From NCBI GenBank assembly GCA_016218925.1, contig JACRCR010000081.1, positions 1-48,802 of the forward strand: DNA of 48,802 nt, read 5' to 3'. The notes below the pieces were generated by a model that saw only the letters and a program-made list of their open reading frames with translations, was not told the DNA's origin and made no database searches. This DNA comes from Deltaproteobacteria bacterium (lineage in GTDB: Bacteria; Desulfobacterota; Binatia; UBA1149; CAITLU01). Both the position numbers and the translations under genes were made by a program. Of this stretch, positions 16,310-26,240 are shown piece by piece. Numbering within the stretch: the stretch's first letter is position 1; the number at the start of each line of letters is the position of its first letter.

Positions 16310-19138
16310 CTACTTCGCCAGTGCCGCGTGAGCCGCCGCCAGCCTGGCTACCGGAACGCGGTAGGGCGAGCACGAGACGTAGTCGAGGCCGATCTTGTGA
16401 CAGAAGGCGACCGAACGAGGATCGCCGCCGTGCTCACCACAAATGCCGAGCTTGAGTCCGGGCTTGATGCTGCGGCCCTTCTCTGCGGCGATCTTGATCA
16501 GCAGGCCGACGCCGCCCTGGTCGATGGTCACGAACGGATCGTCGTCGATCACCCCGCGATTGACGTATTCGGGCAGGAAGCGTCCGGCATCGTCGCGCGA
16601 GAGTCCGAATCCCATCTGCGTCAGGTCGTTGGTGCCGAACGAGAAGAAGTCGGCGCAGCCGGCGATCTCGTCGGCGGTGATCGCGGCGCGCGGCACTTCG
16701 ATCATGGTGCCGACCGTGTAGCTGAGTTTCTTCTTTTTCTTGGCCAGGACGGCATCGGCGGTGTCGGTTACCAGCTTGCGCAGCGTGGCCAGCTCGCGCG
16801 CGGTGGCGACCAGCGGGATCATGATCTCGGGGTGCACCTTGACGCCCTTGGCGGCGACTTCGAGCGCAGCCTCGATGATGGCGCGGGTCTGCATCGCGTA
16901 GATTTCCGGGTAGGTGATCGCCAGCCGGCAGCCGCGGTGTCCGAGCATCGGGTTGAACTCGTGTAGAGCCGCGCCGGTCTGCTCGAGCGTCGACTTCTTG
17001 ATGCCGGTCTTTTGTGCGAGGTCGGCGTACTCGGCGTCGGTGTGCGGAAGGAACTCGTGCAGCGGAGGATCGAGCAGACGGATCGTCACCGGCAGCCCGT
17101 TCATGGCCTTGAAGATCCCGGCGAAGTCCTTGCGCTGGTACGGCAGCAGTTTGGCGAGCGCCGTCTCGCGCGCTTCGAGCGTGGTGGCCAGGATCATTTC
17201 GCGCACCGCGTCGATGCGATCACCGAGGAAGAACATGTGCTCGGTGCGGCACAGACCGATGCCCTCGGCACCGAACGCGCGCGCGACTTCGGCGTCATGG
17301 GGCGTGTCGGCGTTGGTGCGTACGTGCAGGCGCCGGGCCTGGTCGGCCCACTTCATCAGCTTGGCGAAGTCGCCCGATAGCTTGGCCGCGTTGGTCGGGA
17401 CCTGGCCGACGTAGACGGCACCGGTGGCGCCATCCATCGTGATCCACTCGCCGGCCTTGATGGTCTTGCCGTTGGCCGTCATGTGTTCGGCCTTGTAGTC
17501 GACGCGCAGCACTTCGCAGCCCACCACGCAGCACTTGCCCATGCCGCGCGCGACCACCGCCGCGTGCGAGGTGCGGCCACCCTTGGCGGTGAGGATACCC
17601 AGCGACGCGTCCATGCCGGCGATGTCTTCAGGCGAGGTTTCGATGCGAACCAGGATGACCTTGTCGCCGTTGGCGTTGGCGGCCACCGCATCTTCGGCCG
17701 AGAAGACCACCCTGCCCGAGGCGGCGCCCGGCGAGGCGCCGAGGCCCTTGGCGAACAGGGTCTTCGGAGCTTTCGCGTCGATGGTCGGGTGCAGGAGCTG
17801 GTCGATCTGCTCGGGAGCCACGCGCAGGACGGCGGTGTTGCGATCGATCAGGCCTTCCTTCTCCATCTCGACGGCGATGCGCACGGCACTGGTCGCGGTG
17901 CGCTTGCCGTTGCGGGTCTGCAGCATCCACAGGCGACCGTTCTCGATCGTGAACTCGAGGTCCTGCATGTCGCGGTAGTGGTTCTCGAGAGTCGCCGCCG
18001 CTTTGAGGAGCTGCTTGCTGCACTCGGGCATCACTTCTTCGAGCGAAGGGAAGCGCGCGGCGCGGGTTTTCTCGTTGATTTCGTTCTCGCGAGCCCAGGC
18101 CTGCGAGGAGACCTTCAGGATCTGCTGCGGCGTGCGCGTACCGGCTACTACGTCTTCGCCCTGGGCGTTGACCAGAAACTCGCCGAAGAAGCGCTTCTCG
18201 CCGGTGGAGGGATCGCGCGTGAAAGCGACGCCGGTGGCACTGTCGCTTCCCGAGTTGCCGAACACCATCGCCTGCACGTTGACCGCGGTGCCCCAGGACT
18301 CGGGGATGTTGTTGAGCTTGCGGTAGACGTTGGCGCGCTCGTTGGTCCACGAACGGAACACCGCGCCGATGGCGCCCCACAGTTGCTCATTCGGATCGGT
18401 CGGGAACGGACGCCCGGCGTGCTTGCGTACCGCGGCCTTGAACTCGGCTACCAGCTCTTTGAGGTGCTCGGCGGTGAGCTCGGTGTCGAGGTGGATGCGC
18501 AGCTTTTCCTTCTTCTTTTCGATGATCGCTTCGAAGGGATCGGTCTCTTTGGCCGACTCGGGCTTGAGTCCCATCACGACGTCGCCGTACATCTGCACGA
18601 AACGGCGGTAGCTGTCCCACGCGAAGCGCTCGTTGCCTGAGGCCTTGGCCAGCCCCTCCACGGTCTTGTCGTTCAGCCCGAGGTTCAGCACCGTGTCCAT
18701 CATGCCGGGCATCGAGGCGCGGGCTCCCGAGCGTACCGACACCAGCAGCGGGTTGGCGGCATCTCCAAAGCGTTTGCCCATCGCCTTTTCGAGCCTGGCC
18801 AGCGCGGCGGAAACCTCGCCGTCCAGGCCCTTCGGATACGAGCCGGTCTTGGCGTCGTAGGCGGCGCAGACCTCGGTCGTGATCGTGAAGCCCGGAGGTA
18901 CCGGCAATCCGATGCCGGCCATCTCGGCGAGATTGGCACCTTTGCCGCCGAGCAGATTCTTCATCGTTGCGTTGCCGTCGGCGCGGCCGTCGCCGAAGAA
19001 GAAGACCCGTTTGGCCGAGGTAGTGGCCTTCTTCGATGGCGTGGCGGCGCCCTTCCTGGCAGGTGCGCTCCTGGCGGCCTCAGACTTGGCTGCGGCGCTC
19101 TTGTGGTTCGTCTTCTTCTTGCTGATGCTGGGACTCAT
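16310..19138 (-). CDS. ppdK: Pyruvate, phosphate dikinase
   Basis: This 942-residue enzyme interconverts pyruvate, ATP and phosphate with PEP, AMP and pyrophosphate. After a 43-residue Lys/Ala/Ser-rich, probably disordered N-terminus, the ATP-grasp domain begins ([20 protein letters not shown]). The swivelling phosphohistidine is His525 in [16 protein letters not shown]. The C-terminal TIM barrel carries the catalytic Cys900 in [10 protein letters not shown]. Family members are about 870-910 residues and the His-Cys spacing is normal. Gene order glyS, ppdK, aroE with short gaps suggests an operon. With malic enzyme nearby, it may feed gluconeogenesis or carbon recycling through PEP. The ATG 19138 start is chosen over longer options. 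Confidence 0.96.
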   Translation of the reverse strand: MSPSISKKKTNHKSAAAKSEAARSAPARKGAATPSKKATTSAKRVFFFGDGRADGNATMKNLLGGKGANLAEMAGIGLPVPPGFTITTEVCAAYDAKTGSYPKGLDGEVSAALARLEKAMGKRFGDAANPLLVSVRSGARASMPGMMDTVLNLGLNDKTVEGLAKASGNERFAWDSYRRFVQMYGDVVMGLKPESAKETDPFEAIIEKKKEKLRIHLDTELTAEHLKELVAEFKAAVRKHAGRPFPTDPNEQLWGAIGAVFRSWTNERANVYRKLNNIPESWGTAVNVQAMVFGNSGSDSATGVAFTRDPSTGEKRFFGEFLVNAQGEDVVAGTRTPQQILKVSSQAWARENEINEKTRAARFPSLEEVMPECSKQLLKAAATLENHYRDMQDLEFTIENGRLWMLQTRNGKRTATSAVRIAVEMEKEGLIDRNTAVLRVAPEQIDQLLHPTIDAKAPKTLFAKGLGASPGAASGRVVFSAEDAVAANANGDKVILVRIETSPEDIAGMDASLGILTAKGGRTSHAAVVARGMGKCCVVGCEVLRVDYKAEHMTANGKTIKAGEWITMDGATGAVYVGQVPTNAAKLSGDFAKLMKWADQARRLHVRTNADTPHDAEVARAFGAEGIGLCRTEHMFFLGDRIDAVREMILATTLEARETALAKLLPYQRKDFAGIFKAMNGLPVTIRLLDPPLHEFLPHTDAEYADLAQKTGIKKSTLEQTGAALHEFNPMLGHRGCRLAITYPEIYAMQTRAIIEAALEVAAKGVKVHPEIMIPLVATARELATLRKLVTDTADAVLAKKKKKLSYTVGTMIEVPRAAITADEIAGCADFFSFGTNDLTQMGFGLSRDDAGRFLPEYVNRGVIDDDPFVTIDQGGVGLLIKIAAEKGRSIKPGLKLGICGEHGGDPRSVAFCHKIGLDYVSCSPYRVPVARLAAAHAALAK

Positions 19139-19219
19139 TGCGAAATGCCTCGTGCTCGGTGTTGGCGTCATCGAAAGAAGCAATGACGTGCGGGTCATTC
19201 CACGCCGCACGCCTGGCTC

Positions 19220-20584
19220 TCAGGCGGGAGGCCTCAGAGCCGCGCGATTGACCGGCGGCGCGACCTTGGCGCGTACGATCTCGTAGAGACTGTCGATCGG
19301 CACGCGTTCTTGCGCCATCGTGTCGCGGTCGCGCAGGGTCACCGTGCCGTCCTTCATCGTGTCGTAGTCGACCGTGACGCCCAGCGGAGTGCCGATCTCG
19401 TCCTGGCGACGGTAGCGGCGTCCGATCGAGCCCGACTGGTCGTAGGCCACCGCGAAGTGCGCGCGTAGCGAGTCGGCGATCTCCATCGCTTTCTCGCCCA
19501 GCCCGTCGCGCTTCATCAGCGGGAAGATCGCGAGTTTGACCGGCGCCAGCGCCGGATGCAGTCGCAGCACCGCGCGGCGGTCGTTGTCGGGGCCGTCCTC
19601 GTCGTAGGAGTCGACCAGGAAGGCCAGCGTGCCGCGGTCGGCGCCGGCCGACGGTTCGATCACGTACGGCACGAAGCGCTCCTTGGACTGCTCGTCGAAG
19701 AACGAGAGGTCCTTGCCGGAGTACTCGATGTGCTGTTTGAGGTCGTAATCGGTGCGATTGGCGATGCCTTCGAGTTCCTGCCAGCCGATCGGAAACTGGT
19801 ACTCGACGTCGGCGCAGCCCTTGGCGTAGTGGGCAAGCTCGTCGCTGGCGTGGGCACGGAGGCGCAGCCGGTCGGCTTTGATGCCGTAGTCGGTGTACCA
19901 CTGCATGCGACGCTGCTGCCAGTAGGCATACCAGCCGTCATCGCTGCCGGGAGGCACGAAAAACTCGAGCTCCATCTGCTCGAACTCGCGGGTGCGGAAC
20001 AGGAAATTCCCGGGGGTGATCTCGTTGCGGAAGCTCTTGCCCATCTGCGCGATGCCGAAGGGGGGCTTCATGCGTGCCGAGTTAACCACGTTGACGAAGT
20101 TGACGAAGATGCCCTGGGCGGTCTCGGGTCTGAGATAGATCGCCGCACCGCTGTCTTCGACGGGACCCATGTGGGTCTTGAACATCAGGTTGAAGCTGCG
20201 CGGTTCGGTCAGTTCGCCGTCGCACTCGCCGGGCTTCTTGCTCGGCTGCTTGGGGCAGCGAAGCTGGTCGATGTGGTCGGCGCGAAAGCGGCCTTTGCAG
20301 AGCTTACAGTCGACCATCGGGTCGGAGAAGCTGGCCACGTGGCCCGAGGCCTCCCACACGCGCGGGTGCATCAGGATCGAGCAGTCCACGCCGACGACGT
20401 CGGGGCGGGTAGTGACGGTGTCGCGCCACCAGGCTTCCTTTACATTGCGCTTGAGCTCGACGCCGAGGGGGCCGTAGTCGTAGCAACTGTTGAGGCCGCC
20501 GTAGATCTCTGAAGACTGGAAGACGAACCCCCGCCGTTTGCAGAGGTTGACGATCTTTTCCATGGTCACTACGGGGTCAGACAC
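19220..20584 (-). CDS. glyS: Glycyl-tRNA synthetase (single-chain alpha2 type)
   Basis: This class II synthetase charges tRNA-Gly. The GTG at 20584 is preferred since GGAG precedes it; the ATG at 20563, where homologues often begin ([20 protein letters not shown]), has no ribosome site. The protein is then 454 residues. [14 protein letters not shown] marks the N-terminal catalytic region. A zinc-like Cys set (CKLCKGRF and RCPKQ) follows, then class II motif 2 [21 protein letters not shown], and a C-terminal anticodon domain ending with [24 protein letters not shown]. It is the archaeal/eukaryotic-like alpha2 form, not the GlyQ/GlyS tetramer. It heads the run with ppdK and aroE. Confidence 0.96.
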   Translation of the reverse strand: MSDPVVTMEKIVNLCKRRGFVFQSSEIYGGLNSCYDYGPLGVELKRNVKEAWWRDTVTTRPDVVGVDCSILMHPRVWEASGHVASFSDPMVDCKLCKGRFRADHIDQLRCPKQPSKKPGECDGELTEPRSFNLMFKTHMGPVEDSGAAIYLRPETAQGIFVNFVNVVNSARMKPPFGIAQMGKSFRNEITPGNFLFRTREFEQMELEFFVPPGSDDGWYAYWQQRRMQWYTDYGIKADRLRLRAHASDELAHYAKGCADVEYQFPIGWQELEGIANRTDYDLKQHIEYSGKDLSFFDEQSKERFVPYVIEPSAGADRGTLAFLVDSYDEDGPDNDRRAVLRLHPALAPVKLAIFPLMKRDGLGEKAMEIADSLRAHFAVAYDQSGSIGRRYRRQDEIGTPLGVTVDYDTMKDGTVTLRDRDTMAQERVPIDSLYEIVRAKVAPPVNRAALRPPA

Positions 20585-20823
20585 TGCTTGTTCTCCGCTT
20601 TCCCCCAGTCTTGCGAGCAGAGGAATCGTTGTGTTTAACCCGGCGGAGCAGGGTGGGCAAATTGCCCCGTTTCGTCGTTGGCGGCACCGGTCGCAATAGG
20701 GCGGCGCCGGCCGGTCCGCGCAGCGAACCGGCCGCACGAACCGGTGAGATGCCGCGGCAGGCAAACGCTGCCGGAGCCGGTCGAGCGGTCGACTCCGCGG
20801 GCAACTCCTGCTGAAAGGCGAGG

Positions 20824-21585
20824 ATGGAGAAATCACTGCAAGGAAAGGTCGCCCTCGTGACCGGGGGCTCCAGGGGAATCGGCAAGGGAATCGCTGCGGC
20901 GTTTGCCGCGGCCGGCGCGCAGGTGATGATCAGCTCGCGCAGTGCCGAGAGCTGCGCGGCCACTGCCAAGGAACTCGGCGCCGGTGTGCACTTCGAAGCC
21001 GGCAATATCGGCCGTGTCGAGGACGCCGAGCGCGTCGTCGGCGCGACACTCGAGCGCCTGGGGCGCCTGGACATCCTGGTCAACAACGCGGCCACCAACC
21101 CGTACGCGGGCCCGACCATCGACGTCGATCTGCCGCGCTGGGAGAAGACGCTGCAGGTCAATCTGACCGCGCCGCTGCTGTGGACTCAGTTGGCGTGGCG
21201 GCGCTGGATGAAGGAGCACGGCGGCGCGATCGTCAACATCTCGAGTGTCGGTGGCCTGACCACCAACACGCTGCTGGGCGTCTACGACATCACCAAGAGT
21301 GCGCTGCTGCACCTGACCCGGCAGCTCGCCGCCGAGCTCGGTCCCAAGGTTCGCGTCAACGCGATCGCTCCGGGGCTGATCAAGACCGACTTCGCCAGGG
21401 TGCTGTGGGAAGAAGGGCGCGGCGATGTGGTGGCCAGGACCTACCCGCTCAAGCGTCTGGGCGAAGTGGTCGACGTCGCCGAGGCTGCGCTGTATCTGGC
21501 CGACGACCGTCGCAGCGGCTGGGTGACCGGCAACACCATCGTCATCGACGGTGGCGGCCTGGTCGGCTTCGAGCGCATCGGCTGA
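20824..21585 (+). CDS. SDR family oxidoreductase
   Basis: This 253-residue classical short-chain dehydrogenase/reductase uses NAD(P)H. The cofactor motif is [10 protein letters not shown] (residues 14-23), followed by the NNAA stabilising motif, the catalytic Ser in NISSVGG, and Tyr-x-x-x-Lys in [11 protein letters not shown]. The C-terminal IDGGGLVG resembles FabG and alcohol/ketone reductases. The substrate is not readable; a fatty, steroid or xenobiotic hydroxyl/ketone is typical. A SnoaL-like gene follows by 27 bases and is probably co-transcribed. It is divergent from glyS, and the 239-base gap holds no identified operator. Confidence 0.93.
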   Translation: MEKSLQGKVALVTGGSRGIGKGIAAAFAAAGAQVMISSRSAESCAATAKELGAGVHFEAGNIGRVEDAERVVGATLERLGRLDILVNNAATNPYAGPTIDVDLPRWEKTLQVNLTAPLLWTQLAWRRWMKEHGGAIVNISSVGGLTTNTLLGVYDITKSALLHLTRQLAAELGPKVRVNAIAPGLIKTDFARVLWEEGRGDVVARTYPLKRLGEVVDVAEAALYLADDRRSGWVTGNTIVIDGGGLVGFERIG

Positions 21586-21612
21586 CGCGGCGCACACTCG
21601 AGGAGCACTTCA

Positions 21613-22011
21613 ATGCACAATGACGTCGTTGCCGACTGGCACGCCTTGCTCGCCTCCGACGATCTCTCGCGCCTCGACGCGATGCTGGCCGAAGACGCGG
21701 TCTTTCACTCTCCCGTGCTGCACACCGCGCAGCACGGCAAGGCTCTCGTCACGACCTACCTGACTGCGGCCGCGCAGGTGCTTCTCTCCTCGGATTTCCA
21801 CTACGTGCGCGAGGTCGTCGGGCCCAGCGACGCGGTGCTCGAGTTCGAATGCGAGATCGGCGGGGTCCACATCAACGGCATCGACATGTTCCACTGGAAC
21901 GCCGACGGCAAGATCGACGACTTCAAGGTCATGATCCGCCCGCTCAAAGCGGTGAACCTGCTCCACGGCATGATGGTCCAGGTCTTCTCGCAGATGGGAC
22001 CGAAAGCCTGA
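21613..22011 (+). CDS. SnoaL/NTF2-like family protein
   Basis: This 132-residue protein has GAGGAG before its ATG. The fold pattern is helix (VVADWHALLASDDLSRLDAML), then AEDAVFHSPVL, then strands ending VHINGIDMFHWNADGKIDDFKVMIRP, typical of the NTF2-like cone used by SnoaL cyclases, ketosteroid isomerases and limonene-epoxide hydrolases. A Asp-His-Asp style active site cannot be assigned with confidence. Genes of this type placed after an SDR often act on the same lipid-like metabolite. Function remains general. Confidence 0.82.
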   Translation: MHNDVVADWHALLASDDLSRLDAMLAEDAVFHSPVLHTAQHGKALVTTYLTAAAQVLLSSDFHYVREVVGPSDAVLEFECEIGGVHINGIDMFHWNADGKIDDFKVMIRPLKAVNLLHGMMVQVFSQMGPKA

Positions 22012-22089
22012 GCGACGCGCCGTCGGTGCGCGGGAACGTCTCGCGATCACCGCGCGACCGTTGACTGATTTATCATCGTCCCGCGACGC

Positions 22090-22138
22090 CGATGAGCGAG
22101 CGCTCATCGAGTGACGACGCAAGAGCGCCGCGTCGTCA
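22090..22138. repeat. Two adjacent perfect inverted repeats
   Basis: CGATGAGCG-AG-CGCTCATCG (22090-22109) is followed two bases later by TGACGACGC-N9-GCGTCGTCA (22112-22138). Each has nine-base-pair arms without mismatch. They lie 78 bases after the SnoaL stop and before the promoter of the next gene. There is no T run. They may end the SDR-SnoaL message through strong hairpins, or bind a dimeric regulator. Confidence 0.5.
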
Positions 22139-22175
22139 ATGCGTGTCGCAGGCGGTCGCGCTCGCGCTTTGAATC

Positions 22176-22205
22176 TTGACAGCGCGACGCGGCTTCGGAC
22201 AAGAT
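22176..22205 (+). promoter_or_regulatory. Candidate promoter for the secreted protein gene
   Basis: A perfect TTGACA -35 (22176-22181) is followed after 18 bases by CAAGAT (22200-22205), a weak -10. Transcription would begin near 22212, about 56 bases before the start codon at 22268. Confidence 0.4.
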
Positions 22206-22267
22206 CCCCGTGGCGAATGAGAAACCGGCGGCGAAGAGAGGCCGGTCGATTCTCACCGGGAGCATCC

Positions 22268-23281
22268 ATGTCCAAAGTCTGGCTCTCAGTAGTTGCGGCG
22301 ACCGGCCTCGCGGCGGTCTGCGCCGCACCGTACGGCGCGCAAGCTGCCGACACTTCCATTACAACCAAGAAACTCGTCGTCAAGGACAACGCTAACGCGG
22401 CCAAGCGACAACTGCAGGTCTCGTCGACCGACGGTACCGACCCGGCGGCAGTGCACTACGCCGACGCCGGCGACCCGGGAACCAACGGAGCGTCGGTTCA
22501 TGCCTACAGCACCACGGATGACATCTGTGTGGTGTTGCATCCGGGAGCCAACTGGAAGGACACCGGCTCGAAGTGGAAGTACAACGACAAGGTCGCCAAG
22601 AGGTCGCTGCAGATCGGCGACGGCAAGCTGCTGGTCAAGATCAAGTCGGGGGTTGCGTTCACCTTGGCCGACGACGCTCCGCAAGACGCAGTGAACGTGA
22701 TCGTGCAGACGGGGACCACCACTCGCTACTGCATGAGGTGCAGTGCTCCGTCAAAGGACACCGTCAAGATCTTCACGCAGGCGGCGTGCGCCGACGCGCC
22801 GTGCGATGCCGAGCCGTCGGTTTGCGATCCCACCGTCACGACCACGACCACTACGACGACTACGCTGACGCCGCCGGCGCAGGTGCTGCTGGGCGCGCTC
22901 AACGCGACCACCGGCCGCTTCAACTACAATGCGACGCTCGGCCTGACCGGCTCCGACGCCGCGTGCAGCAGCAACTTCCCAGGATCCCATACCTGTACCT
23001 ATGCGGAGTTGCAGGCTGCCGAGACGTCGGGAGATCTGCTCGGCTTGAAGAGCACTCCTGGCAACCAGACCGTCACTTCGTTCTGGGCCATCAACTCGCT
23101 CGAGCCCGACAACTTGCAGTGTCACACGACGATTCCGTGGGACTACGCAACGGCGCACACCGGCCACTTCGGCGAGAAGGTCAGTCTCGACAACGGGACT
23201 GGCGCGCTCGGAACGCTGCAAGTGGGGCAGCCCGACGGCGCGTTCTGTTCGGGATCGAGCTGGGTGGGCTGCTGTCACTGA
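22268..23281 (+). CDS. Secreted two-domain protein with poly-Thr linker
   Basis: This 337-residue protein starts at ATG 22268 with GGGAG before it. A signal peptide (KVWLSVVAATGLAAVCAAPYGAQA) ends at an AQA-A site. Residues about 27-175 form a beta-rich domain with two similar pieces, KKLVVKDNANAAKRQLQVSS and DKVAKRSLQIGDGKLLVKIK, and a Cys-rich end (CMRCSAP to CDAEPSVC). Nine consecutive threonines then act as a flexible, perhaps glycosylated, linker. The C-terminal domain (about 202-337) has at least six cysteines and resembles DUF1554-like lectin folds (LGLTGSDAACSSNFPGSHTC, ending SSWVGCCH). It is probably extracellular or surface-held; function unknown. The next gene starts 12 bases after its stop. 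Confidence 0.72.
   Translation: MSKVWLSVVAATGLAAVCAAPYGAQAADTSITTKKLVVKDNANAAKRQLQVSSTDGTDPAAVHYADAGDPGTNGASVHAYSTTDDICVVLHPGANWKDTGSKWKYNDKVAKRSLQIGDGKLLVKIKSGVAFTLADDAPQDAVNVIVQTGTTTRYCMRCSAPSKDTVKIFTQAACADAPCDAEPSVCDPTVTTTTTTTTTLTPPAQVLLGALNATTGRFNYNATLGLTGSDAACSSNFPGSHTCTYAELQAAETSGDLLGLKSTPGNQTVTSFWAINSLEPDNLQCHTTIPWDYATAHTGHFGEKVSLDNGTGALGTLQVGQPDGAFCSGSSWVGCCH
22838..22864 (+). repeat. Threonine-codon tract
   Basis: Nine consecutive ACN codons encode a poly-Thr linker in the secreted protein. Codons are mixed (ACG, ACC, ACT), so selection seems to act on the amino acid, not on a DNA repeat. Confidence 0.8.
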
Positions 23282-23292
23282 AGAAGACGGCG

Positions 23293-24732
23293 TTGTCGGT
23301 ACGAACGTGGCGGCGCCGCCGCCCATGCACGCGCTCCGGTCGCGTCTGGCTCTTCTGGTTGTGCATCGCAGCCGCTTGGCGCGTGGCGCCTGCGCTGGCG
23401 ATCGAGCCCTGTTCCGTGCCCGCTAGCGGCTGGTGCCTTGCGCGGCGCATCGCCGGCGACGCCCCAGGTGGCGAGTTGGGTTTCCGTTTCGGCGAGCCGC
23501 TCGATCTGGACGGCGATGGCAACGCCGACGTTGCCGCGGGCGCGCGCTTCAAGCTTCGCCGCGAGACCTACCAGAACGGCAGTGCCGCGGCGTGGGCGGG
23601 CTGGTCGGGCGCCAGCGCGGGAGCGACCCGAAAGCTGCGAGAGTGGGATGGCGATCTCCCCGACGGCCTCTTCGGACACTGGGTACTGCCGGTTGCCGAC
23701 CTCGGACCTGCCGGCGCAGCGGGGGTTGTCATCGCGGCGCCGAACGCCAGGGTGAACGACCTTCCCAAGGGCGTGCTGGTCGCTCGTTCCGCCGTTTCCG
23801 GCGAGGAGTTCTGGAATCGCAGCGGGCCTGGAGCACAGGCCGAGAACTTCGGCTGGGATCTGTCGCCGGCCGGCGATCAGAACGGCGACGCGCGCAGCGA
23901 TCTATTCGTCGGCGCGCCGTCGCTGGATGGCGGTCGCGTCTACCTGCTCAGCAACAAGGACGGCGCCTTGCTGCAGACCTACGAGCCGCCGCAGCAAGTG
24001 CGCTCGTTTGGATGGTTCGTCGCGCGTCTGGGCGATCTGGACGGCGATGGGCGCGCGGACTTGATCGCCGGCGCGCCGTTTGAAATGGACGGTGCTCGCG
24101 CGGTGAGCGGTGGGGCTCACGTCTTGTCGTCGGCGAGCGGCAGGCAGCTCTACCACTGGAACGGGAGCGGCGCTCTGAGCGGTTTCGGCGAAGTAGTGGC
24201 GGCGCTCGGAGATCTGGACGGCGATGGCAAAGGGGAGATTGCCGTGGCCGCGCCGCGCACCGACGATGCCACCCGTGCCTTGCCAGGTGAGGTGTTCATC
24301 TACTCGGGCGCCACCGGCAAGGAACTCGGGCACTGGTCGGGCAAGCAGCCCGGAGAGTTGTTCGGGCGCATGGTAGTGGCTGCCGGCGATCTCGATGCGG
24401 ACGGGATCGACGATGTCGCCATCGGCGCGCCGTGGCACCGGCGCGACAAGGCCGACAAGGCCGAGAAAGCCGGCCGCGTCGAGCTACGCTCGGGACGCAG
24501 CGGCGCGGTTATCGCCGAGTTCTTCGGCGACCAGGCCGACTGCTGGTTCGGATGGCATATCCGCCGCGCGCCCGATCCTGAGCAGCTCGGCCGTCCGGCC
24601 TTGCTGATCGGCTCGCTGCGCCATCCGGTAGATGGACACGCAGGCGTCGGCGTCCTCGACCTCTATGTGCTCAGGCGCGGCCAGCTTCAGGGCACGATCA
24701 CCGACGGCGCGCGCCGCAGCGACATCAGGTAG
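23293..24732 (+). CDS. Secreted FG-GAP (integrin-alpha-like) repeat protein
   Basis: No ATG or GTG suits the signal peptide; the TTG at 23293 gives an n-region with RRRR, a hydrophobic core (VWLFWLCIAAAW) and an ALA cleavage site before IEPC, so it is chosen for a 479-residue product. Five FG-GAP-type units carry calcium-loop motifs: DLDGDGNADVAAGA, DQNGDARSDLFVGAP, DLDGDGRADLIAGAP, DLDGDGKGEIAVAAP and DLDADGIDDVAIGAP. These form a beta-propeller as in integrin alpha chains and GPI-phospholipase D. A role in adhesion or surface binding is likely. Its 3' end overlaps the opposite di-haem oxidoreductase gene by 46 bases. Confidence 0.82.
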   Translation: MSVRTWRRRRPCTRSGRVWLFWLCIAAAWRVAPALAIEPCSVPASGWCLARRIAGDAPGGELGFRFGEPLDLDGDGNADVAAGARFKLRRETYQNGSAAAWAGWSGASAGATRKLREWDGDLPDGLFGHWVLPVADLGPAGAAGVVIAAPNARVNDLPKGVLVARSAVSGEEFWNRSGPGAQAENFGWDLSPAGDQNGDARSDLFVGAPSLDGGRVYLLSNKDGALLQTYEPPQQVRSFGWFVARLGDLDGDGRADLIAGAPFEMDGARAVSGGAHVLSSASGRQLYHWNGSGALSGFGEVVAALGDLDGDGKGEIAVAAPRTDDATRALPGEVFIYSGATGKELGHWSGKQPGELFGRMVVAAGDLDADGIDDVAIGAPWHRRDKADKAEKAGRVELRSGRSGAVIAEFFGDQADCWFGWHIRRAPDPEQLGRPALLIGSLRHPVDGHAGVGVLDLYVLRRGQLQGTITDGARRSDIR

Positions 24733-26240
24733 ACGCGCAGCGCGCCTTTGTCCTGCCAGGGCAGAGCCGCGTAGGCGGCGCGCGCCGCTGCGCCTTCTCC
24801 ACCGTGTCCGGCGATCGCGTAGTCGAGGCTCGGAGCGCGGCCGTCGTGCAGATAAGGCGCCGAGTCGGCGACGCCCCACAGCCGCGGGGTCAGATACTCC
24901 TGGACGCCGACACCGTTTTGCACGTGGCGCGCGCGGTTTTCCGGTCCCATGTCGTGGCGCCGCAGATCGCTGAACAGCCACACGCCGTAGCCGCCGAGGT
25001 CGGCGTCGTAGCGCAGCGCCGGCTGTCGCATCTGCCGGGGCAGGTCGATCGGCGGCAATCCGTCCAGTTCCAGCATCGCACTGCGAAGAACCATCATCGG
25101 CTGGTGGCAGCGCGCGCAGCCCAGCGCGTGGAACTGAGCGCGACCGCGCTGGAAGTCGTCGACGAAGCTCGTCGTGGTCGGTGCCAGCAGACCCTGCGCC
25201 GCCGGTCCGATGCGGCGGTCCTGGATCAGCGGTTCGACGATCGGAAGTTCGAGCAATGCCAGGTGCACGCTCATCGCCGCAAAGGGGCCGCGGCCCAGTT
25301 CGGTGCGCCGGCCGTCGGCGTCGGGGTCGCTGGCATCGCCACCGTCGCCGACCAGTTCGCGCGATCCGCCGTGGAGCAGTTCGTCGCTCTGGATTCCGAT
25401 GTGGACCTGGAGCGCTTCGGCAGAGAAGTCTGCGAAGTCGGCCAGCGTTCCTTTCCACCCGAACGGTTTCACCACCAGGTCCGGATCGATGCCGGCGACA
25501 TCCGAGGCATCGAGTTCGCCGCTGGCGCTCGCGCGCAACACACCGAAGTCGACACCGTTGGCGTGCAGCGACACTTCGCGCGCGGCGCCCGCGCGTGCAG
25601 CGTCAGTCACGAGGGCGGCGCGTTGCTGCTGCAGCGCGCGGCTCATCTCGCGGGCCACCGCTTCCACCACTCCCGGCGCCACCAGTGCCGGCGGGTTGCG
25701 CTGGTCGCCGCTTGCAGTGTGCTCGCCATCGCCCTGCAGGAAAGCGTTGTCGGTTTCGGCTCCGGCTCCGGCCGGGCCGCCTACCCAGTGGCACGACGGA
25801 CAGGAAATGGTCTCGGGTCCGCCAAACAGTCCGTCGTGCACGCGGCGAAACGGACCGGCCGCAGCCGTGGACGCATCGCCGCCGCCCAGTCCATCGGCGA
25901 AGCCGTACTCGTGCTCGAACAGCAGTTCTCCGAGATCTGCCAGCTCTGACGCGCAGATCTCTCCGGCGGCGATGCGGGTGTGATCGAGAGCGGCGTGCAC
26001 GCCTCTCAGGAAAGAGCCGGGTGCCGCAGCTTCTCGCTGGCGAATTTCGTGCCGGCGCTCGGCCAGGCCGTGCGCCGCGCGCGCCGCTTCGAGACTGAGC
26101 GGTTCGGGACGCGACACGGCCGCGCAGTCGGCGCGCCACTGCGGCGGCCTGGTATCTGAACGCTCGCACGCGGCGAGCATGGAGATCGCCAGAAACAGGC
26201 ACGGACCCAGCATGGCCCCGGTCGTGCTTGCGCGAGTCAC
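24687..26240 (-). CDS. Di-haem oxidoreductase (DUF1111-like) lipoprotein
   Basis: The GTG at 26240 is taken as start since it forms a GTGA overlap with the upstream paralogue; ATG 26213 is the alternative. The signal peptide ends in the lipobox LAAC (Cys about residue 29), so the 517-residue product is a probable lipoprotein. Two c-type haem sites are CPSCH and CARCH. The C-terminus has RRHDMG and PRLWGVADSAPYLHDGRAPSLDYAI, followed by HGGEG, which is diagnostic for the di-haem oxidoreductase family related to cytochrome c peroxidases. Physiological substrates for the family are poorly known. It is paralogous to the gene upstream. Confidence 0.88.
   Translation of the reverse strand: MTRASTTGAMLGPCLFLAISMLAACERSDTRPPQWRADCAAVSRPEPLSLEAARAAHGLAERRHEIRQREAAAPGSFLRGVHAALDHTRIAAGEICASELADLGELLFEHEYGFADGLGGGDASTAAAGPFRRVHDGLFGGPETISCPSCHWVGGPAGAGAETDNAFLQGDGEHTASGDQRNPPALVAPGVVEAVAREMSRALQQQRAALVTDAARAGAAREVSLHANGVDFGVLRASASGELDASDVAGIDPDLVVKPFGWKGTLADFADFSAEALQVHIGIQSDELLHGGSRELVGDGGDASDPDADGRRTELGRGPFAAMSVHLALLELPIVEPLIQDRRIGPAAQGLLAPTTTSFVDDFQRGRAQFHALGCARCHQPMMVLRSAMLELDGLPPIDLPRQMRQPALRYDADLGGYGVWLFSDLRRHDMGPENRARHVQNGVGVQEYLTPRLWGVADSAPYLHDGRAPSLDYAIAGHGGEGAAARAAYAALPWQDKGALRVYLMSLRRAPSVIVP

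Noticed and set aside
22838-22864. Poly-Thr tract as a CRISPR-like or satellite repeat
   Set aside because: It is in frame within a secreted protein with mixed ACN codons; no spacers exist.
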